Assembly: GCA_045632845.1 (NCBI GenBank) | Contig: JAZQXL010000012.1 | Location: 57,513 to 121,512 of the forward strand | Length of the DNA: 64,000 nucleotides | Direction of reading: 5' to 3' | From: RGIG4140 sp045632845 | Lineage (GTDB): Bacteria; Pseudomonadota; Alphaproteobacteria; CAAHEQ01; UBA3637 | In this document: positions 34,962 to 43,922 of the stretch, in pieces | Layout: the number at the start of each line of letters is the position of its first letter | How positions within the stretch are numbered: position 1 is the first letter of the stretch | Notes under the pieces: generated by a model | Databases searched by the model: none | What the model was told of the DNA's origin: nothing | What the model saw: the letters and a program-made list of their open reading frames with translations, nothing else | Program-made: the position numbers and the translations under genes

Positions 34962-35285
34962 TTAGAATGGCATTTTAAAGCCCGAAGGCAAGCCCAATGA
35001 AGATTGAATTCTTTCCATTTCTGAAGCCATTGTTTTTTCAACATTTTCATACGCAGCACGCATAGCTATCAAAACCAAATCTTCCAATGTTTCTGTATCT
35101 TGTGGATCAACAACAGCCGGGTTGATTGAAACTGAAACTGGCAAATGTTTCCCAGTAACAACAACCTTAACAGCGCCATTTGCAGCTTCACCTGCAAATT
35201 CTTGTTTTTCCATCTTTGTTTGAAGGATTGTCATTTGAGATTGAACCATTTGAGCTTTTTTCATTAAATCGCCAATATTACGCAT
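34962..35285 (-). CDS. ybaB: YbaB/EbfC nucleoid-associated protein
   Basis: A 107-residue YbaB-family DNA-binding protein: NIGDLMKKAQMVQSQM, GAVKVVVTGKHLPVSV and the C-terminal Gly-Leu-Pro-Ser-Gly-Phe segment. Homologues form dimers that bind and compact DNA and influence expression. It opens the nine-gene operon running to 30190. AAGGAGAAT precedes the ATG, and a strong promoter lies at 35329-35357. Confidence 0.93.
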   Translation of the reverse strand: MRNIGDLMKKAQMVQSQMTILQTKMEKQEFAGEAANGAVKVVVTGKHLPVSVSINPAVVDPQDTETLEDLVLIAMRAAYENVEKTMASEMERIQSSLGLPSGFKMPF

Positions 35286-35328
35286 ATCATTCTCCTTAAA
35301 AATTATAAAAAAACTTATATTTAATGCT

Positions 35329-35357
35329 ATTATAGAAAAAAAACTTATAAAAGTAAA
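35329..35357 (-). promoter_or_regulatory. Promoter of the ybaB-recR-zapA-ruvC-terC operon
   Basis: Minus strand TTTACT (35357-35352), a 17-base spacer and a perfect TATAAT (35334-35329), 43 bases before ybaB. Confidence 0.65.
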
Positions 35358-35392
35358 TTATTATCTTTCATTTTTAACAAAAAGATTTAAAT

Positions 35393-35419
35393 AAAAAAGA
35401 CCCACTTTGGGTCTTTTTT
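35393..35419 (-). terminator. Terminator after the lemA-DUF2207 operon
   Basis: AAAAAAGACCC, loop ACTTT, GGGTCTTTTTT, symmetric on both strands. It separates the DUF2207 operon from the ybaB promoter just downstream. Confidence 0.85.
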
Positions 35420-35451
35420 ATTTTATTTTCTTTCATAGAGTTGGCTGGATT

Positions 35452-37299
35452 TTAAAAACCGCCTCCACCACCTCCACCAGCGCCACTACCGGAACCACCT
35501 CCAGAACTACCAGAGCATCCCCCTCCGCCACAAGAAGGATCACAATCAGAAAAAGTTGGTACTTTTTCCATACAGCATGAAAAATTGTTAATATAATTTT
35601 CATCTACAAATAAACAATAATTTTGTACTGAAAAATCAAAGTATCTTCTCATTTTTTCTGCCCATTTATTTTGAATACCCAAAATAATAGCATAAGGCAA
35701 TAATCTTTCAAGTTCGGCTTGTTCAATTGTTTTATATTTTAAATCATCTGCTGTTTCTAAAAACATTTTAATACCTTTTAAATGCTCTATACACGACATA
35801 CCTTTTTCATCTATTTTTACAATGAGCTTGACATAAACAAAAAACAACAAAAAACAACAAAATATTAAAAATATAACACTGAAACCCAGATCAAAAAATT
35901 TTAAAAATAAAAAATATAATAGCGAAAAAACACCAAAAATAAACAAAATTAAAAGGCCTGAATATTTACAAGATACGGTAGCAAATGCAAATCCAGGCAG
36001 GCCGAACATAAATCCAAACATGGCGAACAAAAAACCATGTATATATACATAAAGAACCTGATCAAAATTTGCAGCTCTAAAAAAATTTAAAACTGTTACC
36101 ATTAAAATTATTGATCCACAAAACTTACAAACCATGAAGAAAAAATCTTTAATTTTTTCTTCATTTCTTTTTACTAAAGCCTCAGACTGTTCTGTAGCAA
36201 ACTCACCATAATCCGACACATATTCAGCAAATTTTTTATGCCGTTTCTCTACACAAAGAAAATAAACGTCTTCAGCATTTAAAACAAAAAACTCTTCTTC
36301 TGGTGTTTTAGGATATATATTTTCAACCTTTTTTATTTCAATCCATTTTCCATTTGGATCTGTATAAATTTTAATAAATCCTTTTTGCAGCAAATCAGCA
36401 AAATGCGCTGATATTAAAGTCATTCGCGTTTCATTCTTTGGCTTTTTATGATACAGCAAACGCACAAGCGCTCCTATTCCCACCTCTTTGGGAACATCAA
36501 ATCGTGGATATATTGGTTTAGCAACAGCATCCTTTCCATATTTTTTCCATGATAAATAAGCATAAACACATATTGCAATAAATCCAAAAACAATTACACC
36601 ATAAAAAAGCAGGTTAATTTTTTGTACTGTTGTAAAAATTGGAATCGTCAACACACCCTTTTTAAAACGAACATCTATCGTAATCCCTTCATTTGGGTTT
36701 AATTTTCCAGAACTTTCTACCTCTATCATTTCAGGATATATTTTGACAGATGCACTCTCTACTTTTGACCCGCGTTTCCCCGTATAAACAGTTGGATGAT
36801 AAGCCAACTCTATACCCTTAGGCAGATGTATCTTCGCTGTTGCTTTTAAAATTGGAAAACTCCACTCTGTTCCTATTAAATTCAAACGTAAAACATCCTC
36901 AGTTTTTAGAAAATTTTTTCTTATAACATTTTGATACGTATATAAAATTTTATATTCATAAATACCAGGCTGAATTTTTTCATCCATATCCCCCATATAG
37001 ATACGTTTTTCACGGCTTTTTACATCTCCAAAAGAGTAAGGGATTGCCCGACCATCTCTTAAAACAGATTTAACTTCTAATGGTATTTTTTCTTTAGCAT
37101 AATAAAAAGGCAAATCACGATATATCCCTCGTTTTATGCTTTTTCCCTCAGCCCTGACTTGGATTTTTTCTTCTATAGTAAGCGACCCATCTTTTTCAAC
37201 AAAAATGTCAGAATGAAACGACAGAATCTCTTCTTTAGCCAACACATTTGAGCAAAACAACCAACTGAATAAAAAAATAAAACAAAAAATTTTTTTCAC
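35452..37299 (-). CDS. DUF2207 membrane protein, second copy
   Basis: Encodes 615 residues from the GTG at 37299, which begins a good signal peptide (VKKIFCFIFLFSWLF). The open frame extends to 37392, but that part overlaps the Gly-rich tail of the upstream gene. After the signal peptide comes the extracytoplasmic DUF2207 domain (KSIKRGIYRDLPF, then GDMDEKIQPGIYEYKILYTY), a membrane segment, a cytoplasmic part with YPRFDVPKEVGIGALVRLLYH, several more membrane segments and a tail of mostly Gly/Ser/Cys ending in GGGGGGGF. Paralogue of the gene just upstream with the same architecture. The family is linked with LemA in many bacteria; function is unknown. Confidence 0.82.
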   Translation of the reverse strand: MKKIFCFIFLFSWLFCSNVLAKEEILSFHSDIFVEKDGSLTIEEKIQVRAEGKSIKRGIYRDLPFYYAKEKIPLEVKSVLRDGRAIPYSFGDVKSREKRIYMGDMDEKIQPGIYEYKILYTYQNVIRKNFLKTEDVLRLNLIGTEWSFPILKATAKIHLPKGIELAYHPTVYTGKRGSKVESASVKIYPEMIEVESSGKLNPNEGITIDVRFKKGVLTIPIFTTVQKINLLFYGVIVFGFIAICVYAYLSWKKYGKDAVAKPIYPRFDVPKEVGIGALVRLLYHKKPKNETRMTLISAHFADLLQKGFIKIYTDPNGKWIEIKKVENIYPKTPEEEFFVLNAEDVYFLCVEKRHKKFAEYVSDYGEFATEQSEALVKRNEEKIKDFFFMVCKFCGSIILMVTVLNFFRAANFDQVLYVYIHGFLFAMFGFMFGLPGFAFATVSCKYSGLLILFIFGVFSLLYFLFLKFFDLGFSVIFLIFCCFLLFFVYVKLIVKIDEKGMSCIEHLKGIKMFLETADDLKYKTIEQAELERLLPYAIILGIQNKWAEKMRRYFDFSVQNYCLFVDENYINNFSCCMEKVPTFSDCDPSCGGGGCSGSSGGGSGSGAGGGGGGGF

Positions 37300-37346
37300 T
37301 TTAAATAATTCCCAACCTACAAAGAGTTTAAGCCAAATAACATCTG

Positions 37347-39227
37347 TTAAAAACCACCTCCACCGCCTCCGCCGGCACCACCGCCAGAGCATCCACCACC
37401 TGAAAAGCCTCGAGATCTAGATCCTGAACCTCCGTTAGATGATTTTGTTGCTGATGAATGTATCCTTGAAGTAATGGTTGAAAAAACAGCAGCATTTCTA
37501 AACACATCATCCTTAGGCGCTTCAAAATCAAAATAAGATTTCATTTTTTCAAGCCATTGAGTTTGCATGCCAAGCAAAATAGCATAAGGTAATAATCTGT
37601 CTAATTCTGCTTCTTTAGGTGTTTTATATTTTAAATCATCAACACCATTTAAGAACATTTTTATTCCTTCTAAATGCTCAATTAAAAAAAGACCCTTATC
37701 ATAAACACGCACGATAATATATTTATAAAATGCAACAAAACAGGCAAATATCAAAACACAAAAAAGTGCCTTAGCATTTACAGGTCCAAATAATATATCT
37801 TCAATATCATTTTCCAGCAAACCAAATAACGAACAAAACATGCCCCCAAAAAAAAGAAGACACCAAACACCTACAAAACCGACTGAAAAAATAGATAAAA
37901 CCAACTTCGAAATCCAATTTCTTTCCCTTTTAAACAACATTAAAACAATCTCTGAAATTGGAAATACACAAAAACTCAACACAGCTGCAGGCACAAAGTT
38001 CAAAAAACTTTTAAAACATAGCAAGAAAAAAATCAAACAACACAAAAATGCCAAACAATTAAACTTTAAACGCTGCGCTACATTCCTTTTATACAACGTT
38101 TTTATCTCAGATTTAGAATGTTCTTTGTAAGCTTCAATATACTTTAAAAATGAATAAGCACGTGTTCCTTTTTTTAAGGTATAAGTATCCTTTGCTTTTT
38201 CAAGAAAAAACTTTTCATCTGAATTTTTGGGTTTTATATATTTATTTTTTTCAAAGAAAATTTTATTCTTAAGTACCTTAACTTTCAACAGCCCTCTTTG
38301 TGAAAGATGTGCCAAATGAGGCATCACCATATCAAACAAATTTGGGTCGGCATGATGATATCTCCACAATAAATATAAGGCGCCTAAATTATTAACATTT
38401 GGAACATCAAATCTTGGGTAAGCTATTTTTTTATCACTATCTTTGCCATATTTTTTCCAAGAAGAATACGCATAAAATACTAATCCCATAAAAAGCATTA
38501 TACCCATGAACGTAAATAGCCAACTTAATCTTTTATCTAAGAACAAACCAGTTTCTGGAATTTGAAAAAATCCAGAATTAAAAACCGTTCTTAGCGTCAT
38601 TGCCTCTTGTTTTTTCAACCCATTTGGCAAATGAATAAAAATTTGATTGCCTTTTTTTTCTACAAATGCATTTTGTTTTTTTGCTCCATATTCGCCAGTA
38701 AAAACTTTCACCTCTTCAATTAAATTTAATTCAGAAGGTAAACGAACAACTGCGTCAGCAACCAAAATGTCAAAAGCCCATTCATCCCCTATCAAATTAT
38801 AATAAAACTCATCTTTTGTTTTTTCATCATTTTGTCTTATAATATTATGGTATTTATATGTTATGTTATATTCATAAACACTCGGCTCAATGGACTTTTT
38901 CATATCTCCCAAATAAAGACGTTTTTTGCCATTATTAAACCGAACAGTATAAGGGATATCTTTACCATTTCTTGTTACTGACAAGATTGAAACAGGTGTT
39001 TTTTCTCCTACATGTTTTAATGGAAAATCTCTATAAATTCCCCTTTTAATATCTTTACCAAGTGCTCTAACCTTAATTGTTTCTTGCACATCCAAAGAAG
39101 AATCTTGATTTAGCGTTGCATCAATTCCATAAAACAAAATTTCTTCTTTTTGCAAATCAGCTTCTGCTGTTGAAAAACAAAATACACAACTAAAAAAAAT
39201 AACTAAAAAAAATATTCTGTTAATCAT
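37347..39227 (-). CDS. DUF2207 membrane protein, first copy
   Basis: Encodes 626 residues from the ATG at 39227, which overlaps the lemA stop in ATGATTAA and implies translational coupling; the frame's earlier ATG at 39272 lies inside lemA. Signal peptide (MINRIFFLVIFFSCVFCF), DUF2207 domain (KDIKRGIYRDFPL, GDMKKSIEPSVYEYNITYKY), a membrane segment, YPRFDVPNVNNLGALYLLW, a cluster of membrane helices and a Gly-rich tail with the same GGGGGGGF ending as the next gene. The two arose by tandem duplication and have since diverged. Confidence 0.85.
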   Translation of the reverse strand: MINRIFFLVIFFSCVFCFSTAEADLQKEEILFYGIDATLNQDSSLDVQETIKVRALGKDIKRGIYRDFPLKHVGEKTPVSILSVTRNGKDIPYTVRFNNGKKRLYLGDMKKSIEPSVYEYNITYKYHNIIRQNDEKTKDEFYYNLIGDEWAFDILVADAVVRLPSELNLIEEVKVFTGEYGAKKQNAFVEKKGNQIFIHLPNGLKKQEAMTLRTVFNSGFFQIPETGLFLDKRLSWLFTFMGIMLFMGLVFYAYSSWKKYGKDSDKKIAYPRFDVPNVNNLGALYLLWRYHHADPNLFDMVMPHLAHLSQRGLLKVKVLKNKIFFEKNKYIKPKNSDEKFFLEKAKDTYTLKKGTRAYSFLKYIEAYKEHSKSEIKTLYKRNVAQRLKFNCLAFLCCLIFFLLCFKSFLNFVPAAVLSFCVFPISEIVLMLFKRERNWISKLVLSIFSVGFVGVWCLLFFGGMFCSLFGLLENDIEDILFGPVNAKALFCVLIFACFVAFYKYIIVRVYDKGLFLIEHLEGIKMFLNGVDDLKYKTPKEAELDRLLPYAILLGMQTQWLEKMKSYFDFEAPKDDVFRNAAVFSTITSRIHSSATKSSNGGSGSRSRGFSGGGCSGGGAGGGGGGGF

Positions 39228-39774
39228 TAAGACATGCCTTAATTGATGGAGCGTCTTTTTCATGCACTCCATCTAACTGAAAAAAAGGTTTGGTTGAAAC
39301 TTTTAAAATTTTTTGAAACAAACAAATTGGAAACAAGCTAATAAATGTATTAAAACTTCTAACTACCCCATTATAATAACGACGAGCATATTGTAAATCA
39401 TCCTCAATCACAACCAACTCTTGTTGCAACTTCAAAAAAATATCACTAGCTTTCAACTCGGGATACGCCTCTTTCAACATCAGAAGAGAGCACAAACCTT
39501 TCTCCAATGTGTTTTCATAACTTTCTTTTTTAGATAAATCTAATATACTCATTGCTTGTGAACGATATTTTGCCACATTTTCAAATACACCTCTTTCTTG
39601 TTTACAATAAGAAGAAACCACTTTTACTAAATTTGGCACCAAATCGTATCGCCGTTTTAATTGCACCTCTACACCACTTTGTGCCTCAAATAGCAAATTT
39701 TTAAGACGGATAACTTTATTATAAACCCAAACTAAAAAACAGACAATAATTCCACAAAAAACAAGCCATACCAT
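39220..39774 (-). CDS. lemA: LemA family protein
   Basis: Encodes 184 residues from the ATG at 39774, chosen for AAGGAGAT directly upstream; the frame extends to 39822 without such a site. One N-terminal membrane segment (MVWLVFCGIIVCFLVWVYN) precedes a helical LemA domain with KRRYDLVPNLVKVV and ARRYYNGVVRSFNTFISLFP. LemA proteins are anchored and expose their helical domain; they commonly travel with Gly-rich DUF2207 or TPM-domain proteins, as here. Function is unclear in most bacteria. Confidence 0.92.
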   Translation of the reverse strand: MVWLVFCGIIVCFLVWVYNKVIRLKNLLFEAQSGVEVQLKRRYDLVPNLVKVVSSYCKQERGVFENVAKYRSQAMSILDLSKKESYENTLEKGLCSLLMLKEAYPELKASDIFLKLQQELVVIEDDLQYARRYYNGVVRSFNTFISLFPICLFQKILKVSTKPFFQLDGVHEKDAPSIKACLND

Positions 39775-39793
39775 TTTATATCTCCTTATGTTC

Positions 39794-39822
39794 GTTATAA
39801 AAGAAAACCCACTTAAAAACAA
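39794..39822 (-). promoter_or_regulatory. Putative promoter of the lemA operon
   Basis: Minus strand TTGTTT (39822-39817), a 17-base spacer and TATAAC (39799-39794), 20 bases before the chosen lemA start. Confidence 0.5.
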
Positions 39823-39871
39823 GGGAAAATTTATCCATTAAAGTTGCTAATAAGAAATTTATTTCGATATT

Positions 39872-39905
39872 AAGCTCAAGCACTTCGGTGTCTTGAGCTT
39901 TCTTT
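39872..39905 (+). terminator. Orphan terminator-like hairpin upstream of lepA
   Basis: AAGCTCAAGCAC, loop TTCG, GTGTCTTGAGCTT with one bulged T, then TCTTT. It is a 12-bp stem with a stable tetraloop and points along the plus strand, yet no plus-strand gene lies upstream. It could end a small RNA that starts near 39800-39840 or antisense transcription from the lemA region. Confidence 0.55.
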
Positions 39906-39910
39906 ATTGC

Positions 39911-39939
39911 TTGATTTTTTGATTTTTTTTTGATATGAT
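39911..39939 (+). promoter_or_regulatory. Putative lepA promoter
   Basis: TTGATT (39911-39916), a 17-base spacer and TATGAT (39934-39939), downstream of the orphan hairpin and 25 bases before the lepA ATG. Confidence 0.5.
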
Positions 39940-39964
39940 ACGCAAAAATCAAAAGGACAAAAAA

Positions 39965-41767
39965 ATGACAGACTTATCACATATCAGAAATTTTTCAATC
40001 GTTGCACATATTGACCATGGTAAATCAACTCTCGCAGACAGACTCATTCAAAAGTGTGGTGCTGTCACAGATAGAGAAATGAAAGAACAACTTCTTGATA
40101 ACATGGATATTGAACGCGAACGCGGTATTACAATTAAAGCACAAACTGTTCGTTTGAATTACAAAGCACAAGATGGGAAAGATTATATTCTCAATTTAAT
40201 CGACACCCCAGGCCACGTTGACTTTGGGTATGAAGTCAGCCGTTCTCTTGCTGCTTGCGAAGGCTCTCTTTTGGTTGTTGATGCCTCTCAAGGTGTTGAA
40301 GCGCAAACACTTGCCAACGTTTATAAAGCATTAGATGCAAATCATGAAATTGTACCAATTATCAACAAAATCGACTTACCTGCCGCAGAGCCAGACAGAG
40401 TCAAGGCTCAAATTGAAGATGTGATTGGAATTGACGCATCCGAAGCTCCTCTTATTTCGGCCAAAACAGGAATTGGGATCGATGAGGTTTTAGAAACAAT
40501 CGTCACAAAATTACCTGCACCTAAAGGAGATACAAACGCTCCTTTAAAAGCAATGCTTGTTGATTCGTGGTATGACTCATATTTAGGAATTATCGTTTTG
40601 GTTCGTGTTATTGATGGCACGCTCAAAAAGGGAACTTCTATTAAAATGATGGCAACAAATGCCGTTTATAAAGTTGAACGTTTGGGACACTTTATGCCAA
40701 AAATGCAAGATACTGCCGAACTAAAAACAGGCGAACTTGGCTTTATTATTTGCGGCATCAAATCTATTGGTGAAACACGTGTTGGTGATACAATTACAGA
40801 TGAAAAAAATCCAACAACAGAGGCGCTTCCAGGATTTAAACCAAGCTTAAGCGTTGTTTTTTGTTCTCTTTTCCCAGTGGATATGAGTGATTATGAAAAC
40901 TTAAAAGAATCACTTGGCAAATTGCAATTAAATGATGCTAGTTTCCAATTTACTCCTGACAAATCTCAAGCTTTAGGACAAGGATTTAGATGTGGGTTCT
41001 TAGGTCTTTTGCATATGGAAATTATCCAAGAAAGATTAAGTAGAGAATTTAATTTAGACCTCATCACAACAGCACCATCTGTTGCATACAACGTCCATTT
41101 GACAAACGGCACTGTTTTAACAATGCACAACCCTGCGGATATGCCAGATCCATCATCCATTCAGTTTATTGAGGAACCCTGGGTTAAAGCTAGCATTTTA
41201 ACACCAGATGAATACTTGGGTGGTATTTTGCAACTTTGCACGGAAAGACGTGGGGTTCAAAAAGATTTAACCTATGTCGGAAACAGAGCAATGGTTGTTT
41301 ATCACTTACCATTGAATGAAATTGTTTTTGATTTCTATGATAGATTAAAATCCATTTCAAGAGGATACGCTAGCTTTGATTATGAAGTTTCAGACTATGA
41401 ACGCAGTGATCTTGTGCGTGTGAACATTATGGTTCATGGCGAACAAGTTGACGCATTGGCATTCTTAGCACACAGATCTCAAGCTGAACGCCGAGGCCGC
41501 CAAATTTGTGAACGATTAAAAACGCTCATTCCTCGTCATCAATTTAAAATTCCAATTCAAGCAAGTATTGGGGGTAAAATCATTGCAAGAGAGGATATTT
41601 CTGCCTTTAGAAAAGATGTTACCGCAAAATGTTATGGTGGGGATATCACTCGTAAAAGAAAATTGCTTGAAAAACAAAAAGAAGGCAAAAAGAGAATGCG
41701 CCAATTTGGGAATGTCGAAATCCCTCAAACTGCATTTATCAATGCCCTTAAAATTGGGGATGAATAA
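39965..41767 (+). CDS. lepA: Elongation factor 4 (LepA)
   Basis: A 600-residue translational GTPase from the ATG at 39965, preceded by AAAAGGAC; an upstream ATG at 39935 adds ten residues without support. G motifs are AHIDHGKST, DTPGHVDFG and NKIDLP. The C-terminal EF4-specific domain ends with KCYGGDITRKRKLLEKQKEG and RMRQFGNVEIPQ. EF4 back-translocates or remodels stalled ribosomes and affects 30S biogenesis. Monocistronic by position. Confidence 0.97.
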   Translation: MTDLSHIRNFSIVAHIDHGKSTLADRLIQKCGAVTDREMKEQLLDNMDIERERGITIKAQTVRLNYKAQDGKDYILNLIDTPGHVDFGYEVSRSLAACEGSLLVVDASQGVEAQTLANVYKALDANHEIVPIINKIDLPAAEPDRVKAQIEDVIGIDASEAPLISAKTGIGIDEVLETIVTKLPAPKGDTNAPLKAMLVDSWYDSYLGIIVLVRVIDGTLKKGTSIKMMATNAVYKVERLGHFMPKMQDTAELKTGELGFIICGIKSIGETRVGDTITDEKNPTTEALPGFKPSLSVVFCSLFPVDMSDYENLKESLGKLQLNDASFQFTPDKSQALGQGFRCGFLGLLHMEIIQERLSREFNLDLITTAPSVAYNVHLTNGTVLTMHNPADMPDPSSIQFIEEPWVKASILTPDEYLGGILQLCTERRGVQKDLTYVGNRAMVVYHLPLNEIVFDFYDRLKSISRGYASFDYEVSDYERSDLVRVNIMVHGEQVDALAFLAHRSQAERRGRQICERLKTLIPRHQFKIPIQASIGGKIIAREDISAFRKDVTAKCYGGDITRKRKLLEKQKEGKKRMRQFGNVEIPQTAFINALKIGDE

Positions 41768-41821
41768 TTTTTCACACAAAAAATTCTCTCGTTTAAAAAT
41801 TATTGTTGAAAACTCTTAAAA

Positions 41822-41865
41822 TAAGCACGCAAACCCTTGACTTTTGCGTGCTTACATACTATTTA
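41822..41865 (+). promoter_or_regulatory. groESL promoter within a 12-bp perfect inverted repeat
   Basis: TAAGCACGCAAA (41822-41833) and TTTGCGTGCTTA (41843-41854) flank a 9-base centre containing TTGACT (41837-41842). TATTTA (41860-41865) lies 17 bases further. The -35 is thus in the centre of the palindrome, the right geometry for repression by a dimeric factor. The arms differ from the CIRCE/HrcA operator (TTAGCACTC-N9-GAGTGCTAA): the spacing between the AGCAC and GTGCT cores is too long. Confidence 0.65.
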
Positions 41866-41906
41866 ATATACAATTGAAACTTAAAACTTGAAAGGATACG
41901 CAAACA

Positions 41907-42194
41907 ATGAATTTTAAACCATTACTTGATCGTGTTGTCATCAAACGCACACAAGAAGAAAACAGAACTGCTGGTGGTATCATTATTCCAGATACAGCTA
42001 AAGAAAAACCATCACAAGGTATTGTAACTGCTGTCGGTCCTGGTGGTCGTGATGAAAAAGGAAATATGATTCCAATGACTTTAAAAGAAGGCGATAAAGT
42101 CTTATTTAGTAAATGGTCTGGAACCGAAATCAAAATTAATGGTGAAGATTTATTAATCATGAAAGAATCCGATGTACTCGGAATTTTAGCTTAA
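41907..42194 (+). CDS. groES: Co-chaperonin GroES
   Basis: A 95-residue co-chaperonin. KPLLDRVVIKRTQEENRTAGG contains the start of the fold and mobile loop (GGIIIPDTAKEK), and KVLFSKWSGTEIKINGEDLL the C-terminal part. It caps the GroEL ring. AAAGGAT precedes the ATG. First gene of the groESL operon; the regulatory palindrome is about 55 bases upstream. Confidence 0.98.
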   Translation: MNFKPLLDRVVIKRTQEENRTAGGIIIPDTAKEKPSQGIVTAVGPGGRDEKGNMIPMTLKEGDKVLFSKWSGTEIKINGEDLLIMKESDVLGILA

Positions 42195-42209
42195 GGAAAG
42201 AGGAAAATT

Positions 42210-43859
42210 ATGTCAGCAAAAGAAATTAAATTCGGAACTGATGCCCGTACAAAAATGTTGCGTGGTGTCGATATTTTAGCAGACACAGTCAAAGTAACAT
42301 TGGGTCCAAAAGGCCGCAATGTTGTTCTTGGCAAATCTTATGGTGCACCAAAAATCACAAAAGATGGTGTTTCTGTTGCAAAAGAAATCGAATTGTCAGA
42401 TAAATTTGAAAACATGGGTGCTCAAATGGTTCGCGAAGTTGCATCAAAATCTGCAGACGTTGCAGGTGACGGTACAACAACAGCAACTGTTTTGGCTCAA
42501 GCAATCATTCGTGAAGGATGCAAAGCTGTTGCAGCTGGGATGAACCCAATGGATTTAAAACGTGGTATTGACACAGCTGTTGCTGCTGTTGTTGAAGATA
42601 TCAAATCACGTTCTAAAAAAATCTCAACATCAGCTGAAATTGCTCAAATTGGTACAATTTCTGCAAATGGTGATTCATCTATTGGTAACTACATTGCTCA
42701 AGCAATGGAAAAAGTTGGCAATGAAGGGGTCATTACTGTTGAAGATGCAAAAGGCATGGAAACAGAATTAGACGTGGTTGAAGGTATGCAATTTGATAGA
42801 GGGTACCTCTCACCATACTTCATCACCAACCCAGAAAAAATGACTGTTGAATTAGATAACCCATACATTTTAATTCACGAAGCAAAACTTTCTAACCTTC
42901 AATCATTGATTCCTGTTTTAGAAGCTGTTGTTCAAACAGGTCGCCCTCTTTTGATTATTGCAGAAGATATTGAAGGTGAAGCTCTTGCAACTCTTGTTGT
43001 TAACAAGTTGCGTGGTGGTTTAAAAATTGCTGCAGTTAAAGCGCCAGGTTTTGGTGACAGACGCAAAGCAATTTTAGAAGACATTGCTATCTTAACAAAT
43101 GGTCAAGTTGTTTCAGCTGACCTTGGTATGAAATTAGAAGATGTTAACATTTCACACTTAGGAACTGCAAAATCAGTCACTATCACAAAAGAAGACACAA
43201 CAATTGTTGATGGCTCTGGTGATAAAGCAGCTATCTTGGCTCGTGTCCACCAAATTAGACAACAAATTGAAGAAACTTCTTCAGATTATGACCGCGAAAA
43301 ATTGCAAGAACGCCTCGGAAAACTTTCTGGCGGTGTTGCAGTCATCAAAGTTGGTGGTGCTTCTGAATTAGAAGTTAAAGAAAAGAAAGACCGTGTTGAT
43401 GACGCATTACATGCAACTCGTGCAGCTGTCAAAGAAGGCATTGTCCCTGGTGGTGGCACAGCGTTATTATATGCAACAAAAGCTTTAGATGGATTAACAC
43501 CTCAAAATGACGACCAACGCGTTGGTATTGACATCATCCGTAAAGCACTTCAAGCTCCTATTCGCCAAATTGCTCAAAACGCAGCTGTTGATGGTTCTGT
43601 CATTGTTGGCAAATTACTTGAAAAATATGAAACAACAATTGGATATGATGCCCAAAATGGCCAATACACAGATATGTTCCAATCTGGCATTATCGACCCA
43701 ACAAAAGTTGTTCGTACAGCTTTAGAAGGCGCTTCTTCAATTGGTGGTTTACTCATCACAACTGAAGCAATGGTTGCTGATAAACCTGAAGAAAAATGCG
43801 GTTGTGACCACGCTGCTGGTGGTATGCCAGGCATGGGTGGTATGGGCGGCATGTACTAA
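42210..43859 (+). CDS. groEL: Chaperonin GroEL
   Basis: A 549-residue chaperonin with all family landmarks: TLGPKGRNVVL, GDGTTTATVLAQ (ATP site), KAPGFGDRRKA and the C-terminal GGM-rich tail GGMPGMGGMGGMY. Just before the tail is EEKCGCDH, a CxC pair that most GroELs lack in this position. Follows groES by 15 bases and is closed by the hairpin at 43871. Confidence 0.99.
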   Translation: MSAKEIKFGTDARTKMLRGVDILADTVKVTLGPKGRNVVLGKSYGAPKITKDGVSVAKEIELSDKFENMGAQMVREVASKSADVAGDGTTTATVLAQAIIREGCKAVAAGMNPMDLKRGIDTAVAAVVEDIKSRSKKISTSAEIAQIGTISANGDSSIGNYIAQAMEKVGNEGVITVEDAKGMETELDVVEGMQFDRGYLSPYFITNPEKMTVELDNPYILIHEAKLSNLQSLIPVLEAVVQTGRPLLIIAEDIEGEALATLVVNKLRGGLKIAAVKAPGFGDRRKAILEDIAILTNGQVVSADLGMKLEDVNISHLGTAKSVTITKEDTTIVDGSGDKAAILARVHQIRQQIEETSSDYDREKLQERLGKLSGGVAVIKVGGASELEVKEKKDRVDDALHATRAAVKEGIVPGGGTALLYATKALDGLTPQNDDQRVGIDIIRKALQAPIRQIAQNAAVDGSVIVGKLLEKYETTIGYDAQNGQYTDMFQSGIIDPTKVVRTALEGASSIGGLLITTEAMVADKPEEKCGCDHAAGGMPGMGGMGGMY

Positions 43860-43870
43860 TCCAATCGAAC

Positions 43871-43906
43871 AAAAAAAATCCCTACCGTTGGGTGGGGATT
43901 TTTTTT
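43871..43906. terminator. Bidirectional terminator after groEL and rsmE
   Basis: AATCCCTACC, loop GTTG, GGTGGGGATT inside a long A-tract/T-tract pair, between the convergent groEL and rsmE genes. Confidence 0.85.
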
Positions 43907-43922
43907 ATCACTAATCAAAAAC

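Noticed and set aside
37300..37392. N-terminal extension of the second DUF2207 protein
   Set aside because: It is an out-of-frame reading of the Gly-rich tail codons of the upstream gene and would bury the signal peptide.
41822..41854. CIRCE element upstream of groESL
   Set aside because: The AGCAC and GTGCT cores are much further apart than in TTAGCACTC-N9-GAGTGCTAA and the flanking bases differ.
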